Source of the DNA: Anaerolineales bacterium
Lineage (GTDB): Bacteria > Chloroflexota > Anaerolineae > Anaerolineales > Villigracilaceae
NCBI GenBank assembly: GCA_025938055.1
Contig: JAICQC010000157.1
Span: 1-9,772 of the forward strand
Direction: 5' to 3'
DNA: 9,772 bases
The notes below the pieces were generated by a model. The model saw nothing but the letters and a program-made list of their open reading frames with translations, was not told where the DNA came from and ran no database searches. A program made the translations under genes and the position numbers. Of this stretch, positions 6,720 to 9,772 are shown piece by piece. Position 1 is the stretch's first letter, and the number at the start of each line of letters is the position of its first letter.

Positions 6720-7859
6720 CTAAACAATCCTGTCTGCGATAGCCACTTGTGTGATGAATACATCAACAATCTTGGGGTCAAATTTTTTACCGCTTTGCTC
6801 TCGCATATAATTTATTGCCTCCTCGCGTGACCATGCTTTTCGATATGGGCGGTCAGTCGTCAGTGCATCCCAGTTATCGACTACGCTAAAGATCCTTGCC
6901 GAAAGTGGGATACCCTCTCCTTTCAATTGTTGAGGGTATCCTGTCCCATCCCAGTTTTCGTGATGAGAACAGGGAATCGTCAAGGCAGGCTTCAGGTAGC
7001 TTATGTTACCCAGAAGGTCTTTGGCGTAATCTGGATGTCTTTTGATAATATCCCACTCTTCCTTACTCAGTTCGCCTTCTTTATGCAGGATCTTATAGGG
7101 GATCGCCAGCTTACCTATGTCATGAAGAAGAGCGCCCCAGCGGATATACTCAAGTTCCCGGGGCTCCTGGATCCCCAGTTTTTCTGCCAAACCCTGGCAC
7201 AATGCTGTGACCCGCTGGCTGTGCCCCAGGGTTTCCCGATCGTGGAATTCCAGGGTTTTTGCCCAACCCTCCAGGGTCAGGACGTACGCCTCGTGGATCT
7301 GACGCTCAGATTGTCGATAGCCCTTCGCGACCCGTTCCCAATCCCAAATGATCTGCTTTTGAAGTACGGCAGTGAAGATGATCAATAAGGAGATGATGAT
7401 CAGCCGCTCATCACTTGCCAGAGATGGAGGGGAGATGATTCCTGTTCGTTCTGCGTACGCCAGCAGACCCACCCCCACGAGGATCATAAAAGTTACCCCA
7501 TAGATCATACGGCTTCCAAACAGGAAACTGGATAAGATAATGAGTAACGGTAAGGCGACGATACCCGGGTCAAATAGAGAAATGCCCTCGTAGAAATTGA
7601 TGAACAGCGCGATCGTCCCCATTACAACTGGGATAGAGGCGCTCCAGATATATTTCTGGGAGTAGTTCAGGATCAAACCAAGGAGACTTGAAGCCGCCAG
7701 GACCCAGAAGGAAAGCGCAGTCAGTCCATTGTTAATGGATGCAAAGTAGATCGTTATAAGGAATGTAAACCATAAGGCGACATGTAGAAAATTCGCATGC
7801 GTCCCCAGATACTCGTCCTTATATTGCGGGCGGAAGGTAAGCCTTTGAAGCATATTCAT
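6720..7859 (-). CDS. HD-GYP domain protein with N-terminal membrane sensor
   Basis: HD-GYP proteins hydrolyse cyclic di-GMP (some act on cGAMP) at a metal centre. The 379-residue protein has about six hydrophobic helices at roughly 26-42, 48-64, 71-92, 97-115, 117-135 and 152-169. A short linker helix (172-195) follows, then the catalytic domain (about 196-370). The full motif set is visible: H206-D207, H213, HDIGK at 246-250, HP at 275-276, and HHENWDGTGYP at 299-309. VVDNWDALTTDRPYRKA follows, with D328. All expected metal ligands and the GYP signature are intact, so it should be catalytically active. GAGGAA lies seven bases before the ATG at 7859, supporting that start; the next Met is only two codons in. 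The TIR-STAND gene lies 219 bp downstream on the same strand, but has its own -10 box. The stimulus read by the membrane part is unknown. Confidence 0.93.
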   Translation of the reverse strand: MNMLQRLTFRPQYKDEYLGTHANFLHVALWFTFLITIYFASINNGLTALSFWVLAASSLLGLILNYSQKYIWSASIPVVMGTIALFINFYEGISLFDPGIVALPLLIILSSFLFGSRMIYGVTFMILVGVGLLAYAERTGIISPPSLASDERLIIISLLIIFTAVLQKQIIWDWERVAKGYRQSERQIHEAYVLTLEGWAKTLEFHDRETLGHSQRVTALCQGLAEKLGIQEPRELEYIRWGALLHDIGKLAIPYKILHKEGELSKEEWDIIKRHPDYAKDLLGNISYLKPALTIPCSHHENWDGTGYPQQLKGEGIPLSARIFSVVDNWDALTTDRPYRKAWSREEAINYMREQSGKKFDPKIVDVFITQVAIADRIV

Positions 7860-7890
7860 TTGGCACTTCCTCGTTATTCAACCCAACCAG

Positions 7891-7932
7891 AATTATTAAC
7901 AATTTTATGAAAAGGACAATTTAAGTATAACA
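7891..7932 (-). promoter_or_regulatory. putative HD-GYP promoter and operator-like palindrome
   Basis: TGTTATACT (minus strand, 7932-7924) fits an extended -10 element, with transcription start near 7917 and a leader of about 58 bases. No good -35 is visible, which extended -10 promoters tolerate. Downstream of the start, AATTATTAACAATT (7891-7904) is a near-perfect 14-bp palindrome with one mismatched pair, placed where a repressor could block transcription. Both are pattern calls. Confidence 0.3.
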
Positions 7933-8160
7933 CTCGTGCTCTATCAAATTTCCACAATTCAAGCGGTCTGTGTTTTGTGTAATCTTGGAGACCTAAAGAT
8001 GAGGTCAGGTGTGGACAATATGGGATAGATATGTACAGCCTGCGTGAGGTGCAAAAACAGCCATCTTTTGCTCCTACCCAGCCACAGATTCCGGTGCTGC
8101 CCTGGCGGATGAAATAGAAATCTTGAACTGCTTATAAGTCCTTTGGGATGAGGTGATCGA

Positions 8161-8363
8161 TCAAATCAGAATTTGTGCCGTAACATCCGCTAGGCTCTGT
8201 TCTTGAACACGTTCCCATGCCGCCTGGCAGAGAGGCTGATCCAACCGGATCTCGATCTGTATCCGCAAATTTTCCGCTTCATCGCGCAACCGTGTTACTC
8301 ATCGAAGCAAGAATCGGTGAGCGCACAATGTCGAGCAACATCACGAGACTCGTCTTGACTCAT
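8161..8363 (-). pseudogene. possible frameshifted small gene remnant
   Basis: On the minus strand an ATG at 8363 opens 22 codons beginning MSQDESRDVARHC and stopping at TAA (8297-8295). The overlapping next frame continues from 8298 for 45 codons to TGA at 8163-8161, reading LRDEAENLRIQIEIRLDQ and then CQAAWERVQEQSLADVTAQ. The second part has protein-like composition, rich in charged and amphipathic helix residues. One indel would join the parts into a protein of about 67 residues. No family is recognised. Chance frames of this length are not rare, so this is weak. Confidence 0.2.
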
Positions 8364-8400
8364 CCCACCCGGGTTATCTTTTTTGATAACAGAATCGTGA
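8341..8400. repeat. nested inverted repeats with T6 loop
   Basis: GTTATC (8373-8378) and GATAAC (8385-8390) form a perfect 6-bp stem around TTTTTT. Outside it, TCACGA (8341-8346) pairs with TCGTGA (8395-8400). Within the left arm, ACGAG-A-CTCGT (8343-8353) is an operator-like palindrome. It could be a hairpin, binding site or remnant end of a mobile element; nothing flanking identifies which. Confidence 0.4.
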
Positions 8401-8450
8401 GTTTATTCACTTGTTGAAAAGAGAGATTCTGCATAGGATAAGCCCTATAA

Positions 8451-8478
8451 CCTTGATCCTTCTCCCCAGATATCAAGG
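8451..8478. repeat. 7-bp inverted repeat CCTTGAT/ATCAAGG
   Basis: CCTTGAT (8451-8457) is the exact reverse complement of ATCAAGG (8472-8478), with a 14-base C-rich loop. GCCC (8442-8445) could alternatively pair with GGGC (8477-8480). No T-run follows, so a terminator is unlikely. Confidence 0.35.
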
Positions 8479-8618
8479 GCCGAATAGCTTTGTCCTGGCA
8501 GGGCTGTCTTTCATATCAGTGCAAGCGAGGTGTTACAAAACCATTTGAGGACTTAAAGCACATACAAATCCATAAATATGTCACCCTTTCAAACATATGT
8601 AGATATAGTTAGGCAATA

Positions 8619-8849
8619 TATACTCAGGCGCGGAAAGGGCAGCTCTCTTTTTTTGACGGGTGCAAACGGACGATTGGATGGCGGCATATCGATCGTTGCA
8701 CTTGTGTGATCCCCAATAAGGCATGGACTCATTCAGATAATAGGTCGAAATGGTCCCAAATTAATCGACCATGCTTGAAATATCCAAAGTTTTTACCCGC
8801 CATAATCATCGCTGTTAACAATCAACAAAGGAAATCTTAAGAGGAAACA
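8619..8849 (+). promoter_or_regulatory. probable promoter and structured leader of the secreted-protein gene
   Basis: TATACT (8619-8624) is a -10 candidate that would give a leader of about 220 bases. The leader contains a T7 run (8648-8654) and a bulged hairpin, GTGCA (8660-8664) plus ACGAT (8670-8674) against contiguous ATCGTTGCAC (8692-8701). Three segments can each pair with GACCATGC or part of it (8767-8774): GCATGG (8721-8726), GGTCGA (8743-8748, using TCGACC at 8765-8770) and ATGGTC (8750-8755). The ribosome site AAGAGG (8839-8844) is five bases before the ATG. The -35 is poor. The sequence was compared by eye with the GEMM-I cyclic-di-GMP consensus and does not match. Confidence 0.3.
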
Positions 8850-9772
8850 ATGAATAGAAATTGGTTAAAACAAGTGGGGCTTTTGTTTGTGGTATTTTCG
8901 TTTTTGTTCAACCCGGTATTTATAACCCCGGTCTATGCACTGAGTGCACCTTCCTTGGTATCTCCAACCAACGGCGCAACGACAACAGTAGGCAATACCC
9001 CGCCGCTCGGCGTCCCTGAGTTCAAGTGGTCGTCTGTATCAGGTGCTACAAAGTATCGCTTACAGGTCAGTAGCGATATCGCCTTTACAAGTCCAATTCT
9101 AAATATCACAACACCGAACACAGCCTATACGCCCAGCAACACAAATAGTTTTTCAGATGGAGTCTGGTACTGGCGCGTTCGAGTGGAAACACCTACTCCT
9201 GTCAGCGCCTATAGCAGTATCAGGAGTTTCACGAAACAGTGGGCTGCTCCCGGTAATTCTCCGGTATTAACTTCTCCGGCTGAGGCAGCAACGCTTGATT
9301 TTTACACTCTGCCAGTTTTTTCTTGGGGGGCTGTGACAGGGGCCGCCGAATATAAACTGCAGATTTATTCCAGCCCGGGAGGCTGGTCAACACTGACCTA
9401 TACAGCAACTACATTGGTAACCACTCACCAGCCCAGCACGAAATTAGCCAGTGGTACTTATTACTGGCGTGTAATACCTGTCGATGCTGGGGGCCGTGAG
9501 GGTACTCCCAGCGCGGAGCGTTCTTTCACTGCCGGCTATAATATTGTGCCAACATTGCTAGAACCGGAAGACGGTGCCAACCCTACTTTCACTCCAACCT
9601 TCCGCTGGGCGGCCGTGCGCGGGGCTCAATTCTATCGTCTGCAATACACCACTGACCCGAGTTTTAGCACAAGCGTTACAACAGTTGACACTCGCAACAC
9701 GGCTCATACGCCGGTCAGTACAATACCGAATGATGTTAACTACTACTGGCGAGTAAGAGTCCATTCCGGCAA
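8850..9772 (+). CDS. secreted protein with FN3/Ig-like repeats, 3'-partial
   Basis: Not closed by a stop within the window. The ATG at 8850 follows AAGAGG by five bases, and the frame stays open for 307 codons to the edge. Residues 1-30 form a signal peptide: MNRNWLKQ, hydrophobic core GLLFVVFSFLF, and VYA at 28-30 as a signal peptidase I site before LSAP. The mature part is a tandem of beta-sandwich-like repeats with hallmarks FxWxxVxGAxxYxLQ and YYWRV. Threonine, serine and proline are abundant, as in extracellular adhesive or wall-associated proteins. No catalytic domain, sortase motif or transmembrane anchor is visible in this part; those would lie in the missing C-terminus. Codon use is more A/T-rich than in the fakA-like gene. 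Likely a cell-surface or exported binding protein; the ligand is unknown. Confidence 0.85.
   Translation, partial: MNRNWLKQVGLLFVVFSFLFNPVFITPVYALSAPSLVSPTNGATTTVGNTPPLGVPEFKWSSVSGATKYRLQVSSDIAFTSPILNITTPNTAYTPSNTNSFSDGVWYWRVRVETPTPVSAYSSIRSFTKQWAAPGNSPVLTSPAEAATLDFYTLPVFSWGAVTGAAEYKLQIYSSPGGWSTLTYTATTLVTTHQPSTKLASGTYYWRVIPVDAGGREGTPSAERSFTAGYNIVPTLLEPEDGANPTFTPTFRWAAVRGAQFYRLQYTTDPSFSTSVTTVDTRNTAHTPVSTIPNDVNYYWRVRVHSG
8949..9772 (+). repeat. three FN3/Ig-like protein repeats (third cut by the window edge)
   Basis: Units at residues about 34-128, 138-228 and 234-307+. Matching landmarks are: start PSLVSP / PVLTSP / PTLLEP; core FKWSSVSGATKYRLQ / FSWGAVTGAAEYKLQ / FRWAAVRGAQFYRLQ; later WYWRVRV / YYWRVIP / YYWRVRV; and RSFT closing units 1 and 2. 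The repetition is at protein level; the DNA copies have diverged, so they are old duplications. Confidence 0.8.

Larger units (their letters stand above)
7860..8849. other. 990-bp region without an intact recognisable gene
   Basis: Divergent spacer between the HD-GYP gene and the secreted repeat protein. It holds the HD-GYP promoter side, a 28-codon + strand frame (8031-8117, MYSLREVQ...) without a convincing ribosome site, and minus-strand small-gene remnants (8161-8363). It also holds several inverted repeats and a probable long leader for the gene at 8850. The + strand 66-codon frame at 8217-8417 looks like an antisense shadow of the remnant. No reverse transcriptase, DGR template matching the FGE tail, tRNA or recognised riboswitch consensus was found on reading both strands. 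Confidence 0.6.

Noticed and set aside
7990..8006. GACCT/AGGTC hairpin
   Set aside because: Five base pairs with a 7-base loop and no T-run or nearby gene end; expected by chance in a 990-bp spacer.
8217..8417. 66-codon + strand frame as a gene
   Set aside because: No ribosome site, low-complexity arginine/serine-rich reading, and it is antisense to a more protein-like minus-strand frame.
8625..8705. Cyclic di-GMP (GEMM-I) riboswitch
   Set aside because: GGTGCAAACGG superficially recalls GGGCAAAC, but the GACGCAAAGC and downstream conserved blocks are absent.
7860..8849. DGR template repeat or reverse transcriptase for the FGE tail
   Set aside because: No stretch resembling IGFRCAR-coding sequence or an AAY-rich copy was found on either strand, and no frame is long enough for a reverse transcriptase.

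Overview
The window looks like a piece of a Chloroflexota chromosome, most likely class Anaerolineae. This is inferred from gene content, not from a marker gene. A mevalonate-pathway decarboxylase, a polyprenyl-phosphate type GT2 glycosyltransferase, a FakA-like kinase, a TIR-STAND-FGE fusion, an HD-GYP protein with a membrane sensor, and a secreted FN3-like repeat protein together fit that group. No rRNA, tRNA, CRISPR array or intact mobile element was seen.

Left part (1-2499, + strand): the 3' portion of a fatty-acid-kinase-A-like gene, cut by the window edge just inside its DGDTGTN nucleotide-binding motif. It is followed by a GT2 glycosyltransferase whose ATG overlaps the fakA stop (ATGA). 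A short convergent gap (2500-2590) with small inverted repeats separates this pair from the next block.

Middle part (2591-7859, - strand): three genes transcribed leftward. First in transcription order is an HD-GYP protein with about six membrane helices. Next, after a 219-bp gap with its own perfect -10 box, is a 912-residue TIR - STAND NTPase - transmembrane - FGE/C-type-lectin-fold protein. Last, after 190 bp, is the mevalonate (di)phosphate decarboxylase. The TIR-STAND protein is the most notable gene. It combines a putative NAD-cleaving effector, an NTP-driven switch and a probable extracytoplasmic ligand-binding domain lacking the FGE catalytic cysteines. Its C-terminal 23-codon block is almost entirely NNY codons and aligns in position with the variable region of diversity-generating-retroelement (DGR) targets. 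No reverse transcriptase or template repeat is visible here, so DGR status is a hypothesis. Both the TIR-STAND gene and the decarboxylase gene have a Shine-Dalgarno sequence placed for a tiny upstream ORF whose stop overlaps the main start as ATGA.

Right part (7860-9772): a 990-bp region without a convincing intact gene. It holds the HD-GYP promoter side, possible remnants of a small gene, several inverted repeats, and a probable long 5' leader. It is followed on the + strand by the start of a secreted protein (signal peptide plus at least three FN3/Ig-like repeats) that runs off the window and therefore appears only as a 3'-open frame.

Possible links between genes are inference only. FakA, GT2 and the decarboxylase all touch lipid or isoprenoid-lipid metabolism. 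HD-GYP, TIR-STAND-FGE and the FN3-like protein fit an accessory block for signalling, surface functions or defence.
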